Shown piece after piece: positions 18,327 through 27,400 of a stretch of 64,000 nucleotides of DNA (within the stretch, counting starts at the first letter, position 1; each line of letters begins with the position of its first letter). Origin of the DNA: Rhizobium sp. SG_E_25_P2 (GTDB taxonomy: Bacteria > Pseudomonadota > Alphaproteobacteria > Rhizobiales > Rhizobiaceae); NCBI RefSeq assembly GCF_029892285.1, contig NZ_JARXVM010000021.1, positions 44,165 through 108,164 on the forward strand, in the 5' to 3' direction. The position numbers were made by a program, and so were the translations under genes. The notes beneath the pieces are model-generated. The model ran no database searches and was not told the origin of the DNA. It saw only the letters and a list, made by a program, of their open reading frames with translations.

Positions 18327-19694
18327 TTACGCACGCTCGAAGCCGCGCGCCACCTCCCAGTCCGTCACGCGACGATCATACTCCTCCTGCTCCCAGCGCG
18401 CCGCGCGGGTGTAATGATCCACCACGTCGTCGCCGAAGGCTTCCCGCAGCAGGGTCGAATTGGTGAACATGTCGGTGGCGTCGCGCAGCGTTTTTGGCAC
18501 TTCGCGCACGCCGGCTGCGCCATAGGCGTCGCCGCTGAACGGATCTTCGAGCTCCATCTTCTTCTCGATCCCGTCGATGCCGGCCGCAAGCAGCGCCGCA
18601 AAGGCGATATAGGGATTGAGGTCAGAGCCGCCGACGCGGCATTCGATGCGGATGCCTTTGCCGCCGTCGCCGCACAGGCGGTAGCCGGCGGTGCGGTTGT
18701 CCTTGGACCATACCGCCTTGGTCGGCGCGAAGGTGCCAGCCACGAAGCGCTTGTAGGAATTGATATAGGGCGCGAGCGCCAGGGTGATCTCACCGGCATG
18801 CGCCAGCAGGCCCGCCACATAATGCTCCATCAGCTTGGACATGCCGTAGCGGCCATTGGGATCAAAGAACAGCGGCTTGCCGTCGAGCGACCACAGCGAC
18901 TGATGCACATGCGAGGACGAACCGGCGGCGGTGTAATTCCACTTGGCGAGGAAAGTGATCGCCTTGCCGCGGCTCCAGGCGATTTCCTTGCAGCCATTTT
19001 TGATGATGGCGTGCCGGTCGGCCATGGTCAGCGCTTCGGCATAGCGGACATTGATTTCTTCCTGGCCGGCGGAGGCCTCGCCCTTGGAATTCTCGACCGG
19101 AATGCCCGCCCCCTGCAATCCGTTGCGGATCGCCCGCATCACGTCTTCTTCCTTGGTGGTCTGGAAGATGTGGTAGTCCTCATTATAGGCAGAGACGAGT
19201 TGCAGATCGCGATAGCCGCTCTGGCGGGCGTCGTCATAGGTCTGGTCGAACAGGAAGAATTCGAGTTCGGTGGCCATGAAGGCCTTCATGCCCATGGCTT
19301 CAAGACGCTTGACCTGTTTTTTGAGGATGGCGCGCGGCGAATGCGGCACTTCCTCGTGGGTGTGATGGTCGAGCATGTCGCACAGCACCATGGCTGTGCC
19401 TTCGAGCCAGGGAATACGACGCAGCGTCGAAAGATCCGGCTTCATCGTATAGTCGCCATAACCCTTTTCCCAGGACGTCGACTTGTAGCCGGAAACGGTC
19501 TCCATCTCCATGTCGGTGGCGAGCAGATAGTTGCAGCTATGGGTTTCCTCATAAGCGCTTTCGACGAAATACTGCGCCTGGAACCGCTTGCCCATCAAGC
19601 GGCCCTGCATATCGACCTGAACGGCCAGAACCGTGTCGATACGGCCCTCGGCCACGTCCTTCTTGAGGTCGTCGAATGAATAGGCGGTGCTCAT
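18327..19694 (-). CDS. Glutamine-synthetase-like gamma-glutamyl amine ligase
   Basis: A 455-residue member of the glutamine synthetase superfamily, of the non-GlnA branch (PuuA, IpuC, GlnT, GlnA4-like) that ligates glutamate to amines with ATP. Metal and ATP residues appear in MATELEFFLF, ASAGQEEINVRY, AGSSSHVHQSLW and KDNRTAGYRLCG. The adenylylation loop Tyr of GlnA (NLYDLPP) is absent, fitting the catabolic subclass. Start ATG 19694 (MSTAYSFDDLKKDV) is preferred over upstream in-frame ATGs. It lies between a permease gene and the toxin-antitoxin pair. The amine substrate is inferred to be an amino alcohol or polyamine. Confidence 0.85.
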   Translation of the reverse strand: MSTAYSFDDLKKDVAEGRIDTVLAVQVDMQGRLMGKRFQAQYFVESAYEETHSCNYLLATDMEMETVSGYKSTSWEKGYGDYTMKPDLSTLRRIPWLEGTAMVLCDMLDHHTHEEVPHSPRAILKKQVKRLEAMGMKAFMATELEFFLFDQTYDDARQSGYRDLQLVSAYNEDYHIFQTTKEEDVMRAIRNGLQGAGIPVENSKGEASAGQEEINVRYAEALTMADRHAIIKNGCKEIAWSRGKAITFLAKWNYTAAGSSSHVHQSLWSLDGKPLFFDPNGRYGMSKLMEHYVAGLLAHAGEITLALAPYINSYKRFVAGTFAPTKAVWSKDNRTAGYRLCGDGGKGIRIECRVGGSDLNPYIAFAALLAAGIDGIEKKMELEDPFSGDAYGAAGVREVPKTLRDATDMFTNSTLLREAFGDDVVDHYTRAARWEQEEYDRRVTDWEVARGFERA

Positions 19695-19807
19695 GAGGAA
19701 ATCCATTCTTGTTCTGTCCGGGCCGTCCGGCCCGTTGTTCCCGTTATTTATGGAAAGAGAAAGCCGCCTCCGGCCCACCATGACCGGAGGCGGCTCACAT
19801 TCTTGGA

Positions 19808-21358
19808 TCAGCCTTCGCCCACCGCCCGTTCGGCAGCAGCGATTTCCGCCTGACGCTTGGCGACTTCGTCACCGATCGGCGGGCCCTTGAAGCGGCGTTG
19901 CTCAAAGGCGAACCAGATCACCACGGCCAGCACGATGAAGCCGAGCGTGATTTCGCCGACCGCGTCGTTCGGCGGCTGGATGGCGACGAAAATGATGATC
20001 GCCATGCCGATGACGGTGAGAACCGAGATCAGCTTGAACAGTCCCGCGCCGAGATTCCACGGGCCGGGAGCCGGCCATTTCGGCGTACCGTAAGCGAAGA
20101 AGCCGAGCACGATCGGGATCGCGAAGGACAGGAACAGGAAGATCAGCGTCGCGTTGACGACGGTGACATACAATGAGGCCTCGCCGATCTTGATTTTGAG
20201 CGCCAGGAAGACGAAGGCAACCGCGAGCGCGGCGGCGGTCCAGATGGCGGTCACAGGCGAGCGCAGCTTCGGATGGACGCTCGCGAGCGACTTCGAACCA
20301 ACAGGCATGCCGCCGTCGCGCGAGAAGGCGAAGATCATGCGCGACGCCGACGTCACCGTGGCCAGACCGCACAGGAACTGGGCGATGAAGATGGCGATAT
20401 AGATGATCTTGGTGAGCCAGACCGGCATGATGGCGGACATGGTTCCGAAGAACACGCCCCAACCGGAAGCGGCGCCGGCATTCATGTCCGGAATGGCGAT
20501 GACGAAGGCGGAAAGCATGATCCAGCCGGCAAGCGACGACCAGAAAACCGACATCACGATGGATTTCGGCACCGAATGCGCAGCCTTGTGCGTTTCTTCC
20601 GACGTATGGGCGGACGCGTCATAACCGGTGATCGTGTAGACCGGCAGCAACAGGCCGAGCATGAACACATAGAGCATGCTGTCGGATTGCGGCCAGACCG
20701 AGCCGCCCGTTTCGCCCGAATAGTTGGTGAAGGTCCACAGACGCGAGAAATCATGCGTCGGCGCGAGCACCAGGCACAGCACCGTGATGACCGCTGCCGT
20801 GATCATGATCAGCGTGCCCGAAAAATCGGTCAGCTTGGCGGTCAGGCCGATGCCGAAATGATTGATCAGCGCCTGAATGGCGGTAATCACCAGGACGATG
20901 ACCATCTGCTCGTTTTCAGAGCCGGTCAGCCCGAGCTCAGGAAATGCGCCGGCCGCAAACAGGGCGGTGCCGATATTGATGGCGCCGAGCACGGTGATCA
21001 GGCCAAGCAGATTGAGCCAGGCGGTGAACCAGCCGGTGAAGCGGTTGCCGAGGATCGACGCCCAGTGATAGAGCCCGCCCGCCGTCGGATAGGCCGAAGC
21101 GATCTGCGCCATGCCGAGCGCGAACACCGCCGACACCAGGCAGCCAACCGGCCAGCCGATGCCGATGCCGGCGCCGCCGACGCCCGAGGTCGCTTGGGCA
21201 AGCGAATTGATGCCGCCCGAAAGAATGCAGATGATGGAAAAGGAGATGGCGAAATTGGAAAATCCGCTCATCCGTCGCTCGAGTTCCTGGGCGTAACCCA
21301 TGGAATGCAGGATCTTAAGATCCTGTTGTTTATCTGTATCAGTATAACCGTCAGACAT
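19808..21358 (-). CDS. APC superfamily amine/amino acid permease (ACT family-like)
   Basis: A 516-residue permease with about 12 transmembrane helices. The amino acid/choline transporter signature is visible: FSNFAISFSIICILSGGI near the N-terminus and MAQIASAYPTAGGLYHWAS in the third helix region, plus TGYDASAHTSEETHKA before TM7. Relatives move GABA, choline, ethanolamine or polyamines. It is 113 bp upstream of the glutamine-synthetase-like ligase gene on the same strand and 89 bp downstream of the amidohydrolase gene, so it is probably the uptake system for the ligase substrate. Confidence 0.88.
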   Translation of the reverse strand: MSDGYTDTDKQQDLKILHSMGYAQELERRMSGFSNFAISFSIICILSGGINSLAQATSGVGGAGIGIGWPVGCLVSAVFALGMAQIASAYPTAGGLYHWASILGNRFTGWFTAWLNLLGLITVLGAINIGTALFAAGAFPELGLTGSENEQMVIVLVITAIQALINHFGIGLTAKLTDFSGTLIMITAAVITVLCLVLAPTHDFSRLWTFTNYSGETGGSVWPQSDSMLYVFMLGLLLPVYTITGYDASAHTSEETHKAAHSVPKSIVMSVFWSSLAGWIMLSAFVIAIPDMNAGAASGWGVFFGTMSAIMPVWLTKIIYIAIFIAQFLCGLATVTSASRMIFAFSRDGGMPVGSKSLASVHPKLRSPVTAIWTAAALAVAFVFLALKIKIGEASLYVTVVNATLIFLFLSFAIPIVLGFFAYGTPKWPAPGPWNLGAGLFKLISVLTVIGMAIIIFVAIQPPNDAVGEITLGFIVLAVVIWFAFEQRRFKGPPIGDEVAKRQAEIAAAERAVGEG

Positions 21359-21447
21359 TGTCGTGTTCCCCAGTGACCCTTTTGGGCCGGTTGTTCATGC
21401 CTCATGCTTGAACCCGGGTCTTGGCGCCCGGTTGTTCAGGTCATTTC

Positions 21448-22203
21448 CTAACCGAGCGCGGCGAGGCTTTCGCCCAGCAAGCCCGACAGATAGCCGGCGG
21501 CGCGCGCCTGGCCGACTTCATCCCGCACAAGATCATTGCGGATCTCGATCATGACATTGACGAGCCCGTTTTCAAGACCATGCCGTTTCAGCGTATGGGT
21601 CACGCCGTCGGCGGGGCCATAGGGATCGTTGCGCCGGACCACGAAACGACCATCGGCCCGCGCCAGCATTTCATCGGCGAGCCGGGAATCCTCGTCATGC
21701 AACACGCCGATTTCGACATCGCGGGCGACGCCTTTGTAGACAGGCGTGAAGCTGTGCATCGTGACGATGACGGTGCGGCGACCGGCTTTGGCGCGGCTTT
21801 CGATTTCTCGGGCCAGCGCGCCCTCGAAGGGCCGGTAGATCTCGTCGATCCGCGCCTGACGCGCCTCATCCGACACATTGCGGTTACCCGGGATCTCATA
21901 GACCTCGCTGACCTCTGGCATCGCATCAGGCGCTTCCGGCGGACGATTGCAATCATAGGCGAGCCGGGAGAAATTCTGCTGGATCAGCGCCGCGTCCATG
22001 CTTTCTGAGATCAGCCTGGACACCGCAAGCGCGCCAGGATCCCAGGCGATATGCGCAACCAGCGCGGCCTCGTCGAGCCCGAGCGTGCCGAGCTTCTCCG
22101 GCAGACGTCGGGAAGCGTGCTCGCAAACGAGCAGGATGGCGCTCGATCCGCCCTGATTGATCACGGTGACGGGTTGCCCGTCCTGATCGGTCAAAAGATG
22201 CAC
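21448..22203 (-). CDS. N-formylglutamate amidohydrolase family protein
   Basis: A 251-residue zinc-dependent hydrolase of the N-formylglutamate amidohydrolase (HutG/FGase) family. Motifs are LLVCEHASRRLPEKLG, AHIAWDPGA, NFSRLAYDCNR and TMHSFTPVYKG; the C-terminal NVMIEIRNDLV is also typical. No hut genes accompany it, so histidine degradation is unlikely. In this cluster it may release glutamate from a gamma-glutamylated acid at the end of the pathway; that is inference. It is the first gene of the minus-strand group and diverges from the RpiR-type regulator. Confidence 0.85.
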   Translation of the reverse strand: MHLLTDQDGQPVTVINQGGSSAILLVCEHASRRLPEKLGTLGLDEAALVAHIAWDPGALAVSRLISESMDAALIQQNFSRLAYDCNRPPEAPDAMPEVSEVYEIPGNRNVSDEARQARIDEIYRPFEGALAREIESRAKAGRRTVIVTMHSFTPVYKGVARDVEIGVLHDEDSRLADEMLARADGRFVVRRNDPYGPADGVTHTLKRHGLENGLVNVMIEIRNDLVRDEVGQARAAGYLSGLLGESLAALG

Positions 22204-22231
22204 GGCAATTTCGCCTCTGGTTCCCCGTTCT

Positions 22232-22258
22232 GAAAAGAATTCTTCAAAATTAATTTTC
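22232..22258. promoter_or_regulatory. Palindromes in the divergent promoter region of the RpiR-type regulator
   Basis: Two perfect palindromes lie side by side: AAGAATTCTT at 22235-22244 and AAAATTAATTTT at 22246-22257. An outer GAAAA...TTTTC pair (22232-22236 and 22254-22258) brackets them. The site is 29 bp upstream of the amidohydrolase start and 110 bp upstream of the regulator start. It is a good candidate operator for the RpiR protein controlling both transcripts. Confidence 0.45.
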
Positions 22259-22369
22259 TGTCAATCCACATCATGAACAGGCTGATACAAAAAATCTGTT
22301 GACTCTGTTTCAGCTTTGCCCTTCATATTTTGCAAAACTCCAGCAAAGACTGGAAGGGGAACATCACTG

Positions 22370-23251
22370 GTGACAACCACCGCCGCCACGGTCTCGGACA
22401 TTATCACCGCGGGCTATGACGCCATGACCCGCGCCGAAAAGCAGCTAGCGAATAGCCTGTTGGACAACTATCCCGTGTCGGGCCTGGGATCCATCACCAC
22501 GGTGGCGGAAGCCGCGCGGGTATCGACGCCCACGGTCGTCCGCATGGTGCAGAAACTGGGCTTCAAGGGTTTCACCGAGTTCCAGTCGCGGCTGCATCAG
22601 GAGTTGGAAGAGACCATTTCCAACCCGATCACCAAGCATGAGCGGATGGCGCCCAACGCGCCGGGCGCGCATATCCTAAACCGTTTCGCCGAAGCCGTGA
22701 TGGCCAATATGCGCCAGTCGCTCGGCGGCCTCGATCCGCAGGATTTCGACGCAGCGGCGCGACTGATCGGCGACAGGAAGCGCTCGGTCTATCTTGCGGG
22801 CGGCCGCATCACCGGCGCGATCGCGGAATATTTCTTTACCCATCTGCAGGTCATCCGCCCTGGCGTCGCCCGTATTTCGTCGAATGCGTCGAGCTGGCCG
22901 CACTACGTGCTGAATATGAGCCGCGGCGACGTGCTGATCCTGTTCGACATCAGGCGTTACGAAAGCCAGCTCGAGGCGCTGGCGCGCACCGCGGCCGACC
23001 ACGGCGCCGAGATCGTGCTGTTCACCGATCAATGGGGCTCACCCATCGTCAAGCACGCCCGCCACAGCTTCCGCCTCAATATCGAGGCGCCGTCGGCATG
23101 GGATTCCTCGGTGGTCACGCTGTTCGTGGTCGAGGCGCTGATCGAGGCGATCCAGGGCTCGCATTGGGAAAAGACCCGGGAACGCATGGCGATGCTGGAA
23201 GGCCTCTTTGAGTCCACGCCGCTGTTTCGCAAGCCGACGGCCGGTAAATAG
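22370..23251 (+). CDS. RpiR/MurR-type transcriptional regulator with SIS domain
   Basis: A 293-residue regulator. The N-terminal HTH_6 domain (TRAEKQLANSLLDNYP, TVAEAARVSTPTVVRMVQKL) is followed by a SIS domain (about 115-260; SVYLAGGRITGAIAEYF). Start GTG 22370 is chosen because GGAAGGGGA lies 9 nt upstream; the longer frame from 22316 has no ribosome site. SIS domains of this family bind phosphosugars or other effectors. Its position, divergent from the ligase/permease/hydrolase group and directly before the ABC importer, suggests it controls both. The effector is unknown. Confidence 0.88.
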   Translation: MTTTAATVSDIITAGYDAMTRAEKQLANSLLDNYPVSGLGSITTVAEAARVSTPTVVRMVQKLGFKGFTEFQSRLHQELEETISNPITKHERMAPNAPGAHILNRFAEAVMANMRQSLGGLDPQDFDAAARLIGDRKRSVYLAGGRITGAIAEYFFTHLQVIRPGVARISSNASSWPHYVLNMSRGDVLILFDIRRYESQLEALARTAADHGAEIVLFTDQWGSPIVKHARHSFRLNIEAPSAWDSSVVTLFVVEALIEAIQGSHWEKTRERMAMLEGLFESTPLFRKPTAGK

Positions 23252-23265
23252 GAGGGGAAACTGAA

Positions 23266-23307
23266 ATGAATATTACAGAGCAGCCGAAAGGCAGCTCCGA
23301 AGCGTAA
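23266..23307 (+). other. 13-codon open frame with strong ribosome site
   Basis: ATG 23266 follows GGAGGGG by 8 nt and opens a 13-codon frame (MNITEQPKGSSEA) ending in TAA. It lies between the regulator and the binding-protein gene. It could be a leader peptide, or a remnant of a gene start after a deletion. Evidence is only the ribosome site. Confidence 0.25.
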
Positions 23308-23383
23308 CGAAACTGTCACACAGTCGTCATCAAAGAAAACTAACAGGGCGAGCAACGCTGCCCCACCACAGAGGAGAAAGCCA

Positions 23384-24487
23384 GTGTCCAAGAAGCTCAA
23401 CACATTCATCGCGGCAAGCTGCGCCGCGCTGATGGCCACCACCGCCATCGCTCGCGCCGAAGCCCCGGCGGAACTGATCGCCGCCGCAAAGGCCGAAGGC
23501 GAACTGACCGTCATCGCCCTTCCCCACGACTGGTGCGGCTATGGCGCCGTGATCGAAGGCTTCAAGGCCAAGTACGGCCTGAAGGTCAACGAGCTCAACC
23601 CCGACGCCGGCTCGGCCGACGAAGTGGAAGCCATCAAGGCGAACAAGGACAACAAGGGCCCGCAGGCTCCTGACGTCGTCGACGTCGGCCTTGCTTTCGG
23701 CCCGCAGATGAAGGCCGAAGGCCTGGTCCAGCCTTACAAGGTGTCGACCTGGGACGAAATCCCGGCGAACGTCAAGGACGCCGACGGCTACTGGTATGGC
23801 GATTATTACGGCGTCATGTCGATGATCGTGAACAAGGATCTCGTGTCCAACACGCCGAAGGACTGGGCCGACCTGAAGAAGGCGGAATATTCCGGTCAGG
23901 TCGCTCTCGCCGGCGATCCGCGCGCGTCCAACCAGGCCATTCTCGGCGTTCTCGCCGCTGGTCTCTCCACCGGCGCCAAGGCTGGCAAGGAAGCCGGCGA
24001 AGCCGGTCTCGGCTACTTCGCCGAGCTGAACAAGGCTGGCAGCTTCGTCCCCGTCATCGGCAAGGCCGGCACGCTGGCTCAGGGCTCGACCCCGATCGTC
24101 ATCGCCTGGGACTACAACGCCCTGTCCTGGCGCGACACGCTGGCCGGCAACCCGCCGGTTGACGTCATCGTTCCGGAAACCGGCGTTCTCGCCGGCGTCT
24201 ATGTCCAGGCCATCTCGGCTTACGCTCCGCATCCGAACGCTGCCAAGCTCTGGATGGAATATCTCTATTCGGACGAAGGTCAGCTCGGCTGGCTGAAGGG
24301 CTATTGCCACCCGGCTCGCTTCAACGCGATGTCGGCTGCCGGCAAGATCCCGAAGGATCTGCTCGACAAGCTGCCGCCGGCTGCGTCCTATGAAAAGGCC
24401 TACTTCCCGACGCTCGAGGAGGTCGACGCCAACAAGGCCGCCGTCACTGGCGGTTGGGACAAGGTCGTCGGCGCCAACGTTCAGTAA
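23384..24487 (+). CDS. ABC transporter periplasmic substrate-binding protein (PotD/AfuA-like)
   Basis: A 367-residue exported solute-binding protein. GTG 23384 with GGAGAA upstream opens a signal peptide (cleavage about ARA|EAPAE, residue 25). The mature part reads as an extracellular solute-binding family 1/6 protein (GELTVIALPHDWCGYG, VDVGLAFGPQMKAEGL, YGVMSMIVNKDL, WDYNALSWRD). Relatives bind spermidine/putrescine, ferric ion, or 2-aminoethylphosphonate. Codon use is strongly biased, suggesting high expression. A terminator-like hairpin separates it from the permease genes. Given the neighbouring amine genes, an amine or amino-alcohol derivative is a reasonable guess for the ligand. Confidence 0.88.
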   Translation: MSKKLNTFIAASCAALMATTAIARAEAPAELIAAAKAEGELTVIALPHDWCGYGAVIEGFKAKYGLKVNELNPDAGSADEVEAIKANKDNKGPQAPDVVDVGLAFGPQMKAEGLVQPYKVSTWDEIPANVKDADGYWYGDYYGVMSMIVNKDLVSNTPKDWADLKKAEYSGQVALAGDPRASNQAILGVLAAGLSTGAKAGKEAGEAGLGYFAELNKAGSFVPVIGKAGTLAQGSTPIVIAWDYNALSWRDTLAGNPPVDVIVPETGVLAGVYVQAISAYAPHPNAAKLWMEYLYSDEGQLGWLKGYCHPARFNAMSAAGKIPKDLLDKLPPAASYEKAYFPTLEEVDANKAAVTGGWDKVVGANVQ

Positions 24488-24508
24488 GCGCCTGATGTCA
24501 TGAAATGC

Positions 24509-24536
24509 CGCCCCGGCGTCCGCGCCGGGGCGTTTT
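24509..24536 (+). terminator. Hairpin between binding-protein and permease genes
   Basis: CGCCCCGGCG (24509-24518) and CGCCGGGGCG (24523-24532) form a perfect 10-bp stem with a TCCG loop, followed by TTTT. Partial termination here would give more binding protein than membrane components, as is common in ABC importers. Confidence 0.8.
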
Positions 24537-24643
24537 ATGCTTGATAATTGCTAAATTTCATGCGGCGACGCTTTGCCGCTTTCAGCCAAAGCCGTTATTC
24601 TGCATTTTTGACAAACCATCCCTCGGGGCACGGGACTGATTTG

Positions 24644-25525
24644 ATGGACACATCCAACGCCGGGGCGAAATCCGCTCCGATGAAATGGCCGACGCATTGG
24701 TTGGGGGTCGCGCCCTTTTTCCTGTTTGCGTTTTTGTTTCTCATTCTGCCAACGTTCAAGATCGTGTTCGGCGCGTTTCAGACGCCCGAAGGCGGCTTCA
24801 CGCTCGACAACATCGCCGCGCTGTTTACGCCATCGATCCTTGCGGCCTACTGGATCTCGATCAAGATCAGCATGGCGTCGGCCCTGCTCGGCTGCCTGAT
24901 CGGCTTTGGCATGGCGGCGGCGGTGACCGTGGGCGGCCTGCCGCGCGGCATCCGCGATCCGCTGCTGACCTTCTCCGGCGTAGCGTCGAATTTTGCCGGC
25001 GTGCCGCTGGCTTTCGCCTTTCTGGCGACGCTCGGTCCGGCCGGCATGATCACCCTCTATCTGAAGACCGAACTGGGCATCAATCTGCGCGCGCTTGGCT
25101 TCAATCTCCTGTCTTTCTGGGGCCTGACCGTCACCTATCTGTTCTTCCAGATCCCGCTGATGGTGCTGATCATCACGCCGGCGCTCGAAGGCCTCAAGAA
25201 GGAATGGCGCGAAGCCGCTTCCATTCTCGGCGCCACACCCGGCCAATATTGGCGCATGGTTGCCTTCCCGATCCTGCTGCCGTCTCTGCTCGGCACGTTT
25301 GCGCTGCTGTTCGCCAACGCCTTCGGCGCCGTGGCCACCGCGATCGCGTTGACCGGCTCGTCGCTCAGCATCGTGCCGATCCTGCTGTTTGCGCAGATCC
25401 GCGGCGACGTGCTTGGCAATCCGCATCTCGGCTACGCCATCGCCTTCGGCATGATCGTCATCACCGCGACCGCCAACACTCTTTACATCTGGCTGCGCGC
25501 CCGCAGCGAAAGGTGGCTTAAATGA
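24644..25525 (+). CDS. ABC transporter permease subunit
   Basis: A 293-residue inner-membrane subunit of a spermidine/iron-type importer. I chose ATG 24644 (MDTSNAGAKSAP), with GGGA about 9 nt upstream; the longer frame from 24548 starts inside the region after the terminator. About six transmembrane helices are visible, and the EAA loop that contacts the ATPase is EWREAASILGATPGQYWRM. The gene overlaps the next permease gene by 4 nt (ATGA), so the two are translationally coupled. Confidence 0.88.
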   Translation: MDTSNAGAKSAPMKWPTHWLGVAPFFLFAFLFLILPTFKIVFGAFQTPEGGFTLDNIAALFTPSILAAYWISIKISMASALLGCLIGFGMAAAVTVGGLPRGIRDPLLTFSGVASNFAGVPLAFAFLATLGPAGMITLYLKTELGINLRALGFNLLSFWGLTVTYLFFQIPLMVLIITPALEGLKKEWREAASILGATPGQYWRMVAFPILLPSLLGTFALLFANAFGAVATAIALTGSSLSIVPILLFAQIRGDVLGNPHLGYAIAFGMIVITATANTLYIWLRARSERWLK

Positions 25526-26304
25526 AGAAGCTCTGGGCCTGGGGCGCGCTGGCGTTCGGCATCCTGTATTTCGCCCTGCCGTTGATCGGCATGACCAACT
25601 TTTCGCTCAAGATGCGCCGCGGCGTCTATTCCTTCGACGCCTATGCAAAGGTCCTCGCCGATCCAAGCTTCCAGGCGACCTTTTCCTATTCTGTGGCGCA
25701 GGCGCTGGCGACGATCGTGTTCGGCGTGCTGCTGGTGGTGCCCACCGCCTATGTCGTGCGGCTGAAGCTGCCGCATATCAGGCCTTATATCGAGTTCATC
25801 ACGCTTCTGCCGCTGGTCATTCCGGCCATCGTCATCGTCTTCGGCTATATCCGGCTCTACAATACATCGAGCTGGCTGCCGCTGACCGGCACGACATTCG
25901 GCACCAATCTGCTGCTGATGTTCGGCTATGCGACGCTGGCGCTGCCCTATATGTATCGCGCCGTCGACACCGGCCTGCGCACGATCGACGTGGGAACGCT
26001 GACCGAAGCCGCCCAGAGCCTGGGCGCTGGCTGGGTGACCATTCTCGGCCGGATCATCCTGCCCAATGTGATGATCGCGGTGCTGTCGGGCGCCTTCCTG
26101 ACCTTCGCCATCGTCATCGGCGAATTCACCATGGCCGCGCTGCTAAACCGTCCGGCTTTCGGTCCTTACATGCAGCTGCTGGGCGCCAACCGCGCCTATG
26201 AACCGGCCGCGCTCGCCGTGATCGCCTTCGGGATCACCTGGGCATGCCTCGGCGTCATCCAGCTGCTGTCCCGCTTCCAGAAAACGCCCTCCCGCCAGGT
26301 CTGA
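25522..26304 (+). CDS. ABC transporter permease subunit
   Basis: The 260-residue second permease of the importer, with about six transmembrane helices and an EAA loop (TEAAQSLGAGWVTILGRII, then LPNV). It resembles PotC-type subunits, shorter than the first permease and lacking its N-terminal extension. Start overlaps the stop of the first permease. The ATPase gene follows after 12 bp. Confidence 0.9.
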   Translation: MKKLWAWGALAFGILYFALPLIGMTNFSLKMRRGVYSFDAYAKVLADPSFQATFSYSVAQALATIVFGVLLVVPTAYVVRLKLPHIRPYIEFITLLPLVIPAIVIVFGYIRLYNTSSWLPLTGTTFGTNLLLMFGYATLALPYMYRAVDTGLRTIDVGTLTEAAQSLGAGWVTILGRIILPNVMIAVLSGAFLTFAIVIGEFTMAALLNRPAFGPYMQLLGANRAYEPAALAVIAFGITWACLGVIQLLSRFQKTPSRQV

Positions 26305-26316
26305 GGATTTTTGTAC

Positions 26317-27378
26317 ATGAGCTTTCTCACCCTCTCCAATATTCAGAAATCCTACGGCGCGCAGAACGTCGTCATCGACTTCAACATGGCGATCGAAAAG
26401 GGCGAATTCGTCTCCTTCCTCGGCCCGTCGGGCTGCGGCAAAACCACGACATTGCGCATGGTCGCGGGCTTTGAGACGCCTTCGTCCGGTGAGATCAGAA
26501 TCGGCGGCGCGTTGCAGAACAATCTCAAGCCGAACCAGCGCAATATCGGCATGGTGTTCCAGGCCTATGCGCTGTTTCCCAATATGACGGCGGCTGAAAA
26601 TGTCGGCTTCGGCCTCAAGGTGCGCGGCATCAATCGCGCCGACCGCGACAAGACGGTCGCCGACATGCTGAAGCTTGTCGGCCTCGATCATCTCTCCGAC
26701 CGCTTTCCCTTCCAGCTGTCGGGCGGCCAGCAGCAGCGCGTGGCGCTCGCCCGCGCGCTCGCCATCAAGCCGCAGGTGCTGCTGCTCGATGAACCGCTGT
26801 CGGCGCTCGACGCCAAGATCCGCGTGTCGCTGCGCGAAGAAATTCGCGACATCCAGCGCAAGATGGGCATCACCACCATCTTCGTGACTCATGACCAGGA
26901 AGAGGCGCTGTCGATCTCCGACCGCATCGTCGTCATGCATCAGGGCAAGGCCGACCAGATTGGCACGCCGCATGAGATCTACAACCGCCCGACCACGCGC
27001 TTTGTCGCGAGCTTTGTCGGCACGCTGTCGATGATCGAGGCTGTGGTCGCCGATCCTGCCGCCGGCACGGTGACGGTCAATGGCGCCACCGTTGCGGTGT
27101 TGCAGCCGCTGACCGGCAAGAAGGCCGGCGACAAGGTCACGCTGGCCGTACGCCCCGAAGCGCTGTCGCTCGACCAGAGCCGCGGCCGCGATCTGTCAAT
27201 GACCGGCGTGGTCGATGGCGTGCATTTCCTGGGGTCTGTGGTCCGCACCAGGCTCAAGGTCGATGGTTCAACACTGTCCTTCGACGCCTTCAACGACCCC
27301 TCACAGCCGCCGCCGGCGATCGGCGACACGGTCGCGGCCTTTTACGCGCCACGCGACCTGTTGGTGATCGGCGACTGA
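26317..27378 (+). CDS. ABC transporter ATP-binding subunit (PotA-like)
   Basis: A 353-residue ATPase. Walker A is GPSGCGKTT, the Q-loop is in MVFQAYALFPNM, the signature is LSGGQQQRVALARAL, Walker B is VLLLDEPLSALD, and the H-loop is FVTHDQEEAL. A C-terminal TOBE-like regulatory domain (about 280-350; VTLAVRPEALSL) is typical of the spermidine/iron/sulfate group. ATG 26317 is favoured because GAGGA lies 9 nt upstream; TTG 26311 is in frame. A bidirectional terminator follows. Confidence 0.92.
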   Translation: MSFLTLSNIQKSYGAQNVVIDFNMAIEKGEFVSFLGPSGCGKTTTLRMVAGFETPSSGEIRIGGALQNNLKPNQRNIGMVFQAYALFPNMTAAENVGFGLKVRGINRADRDKTVADMLKLVGLDHLSDRFPFQLSGGQQQRVALARALAIKPQVLLLDEPLSALDAKIRVSLREEIRDIQRKMGITTIFVTHDQEEALSISDRIVVMHQGKADQIGTPHEIYNRPTTRFVASFVGTLSMIEAVVADPAAGTVTVNGATVAVLQPLTGKKAGDKVTLAVRPEALSLDQSRGRDLSMTGVVDGVHFLGSVVRTRLKVDGSTLSFDAFNDPSQPPPAIGDTVAAFYAPRDLLVIGD

Positions 27379-27400
27379 AGCCCGGTTACCGGAGATGAAA

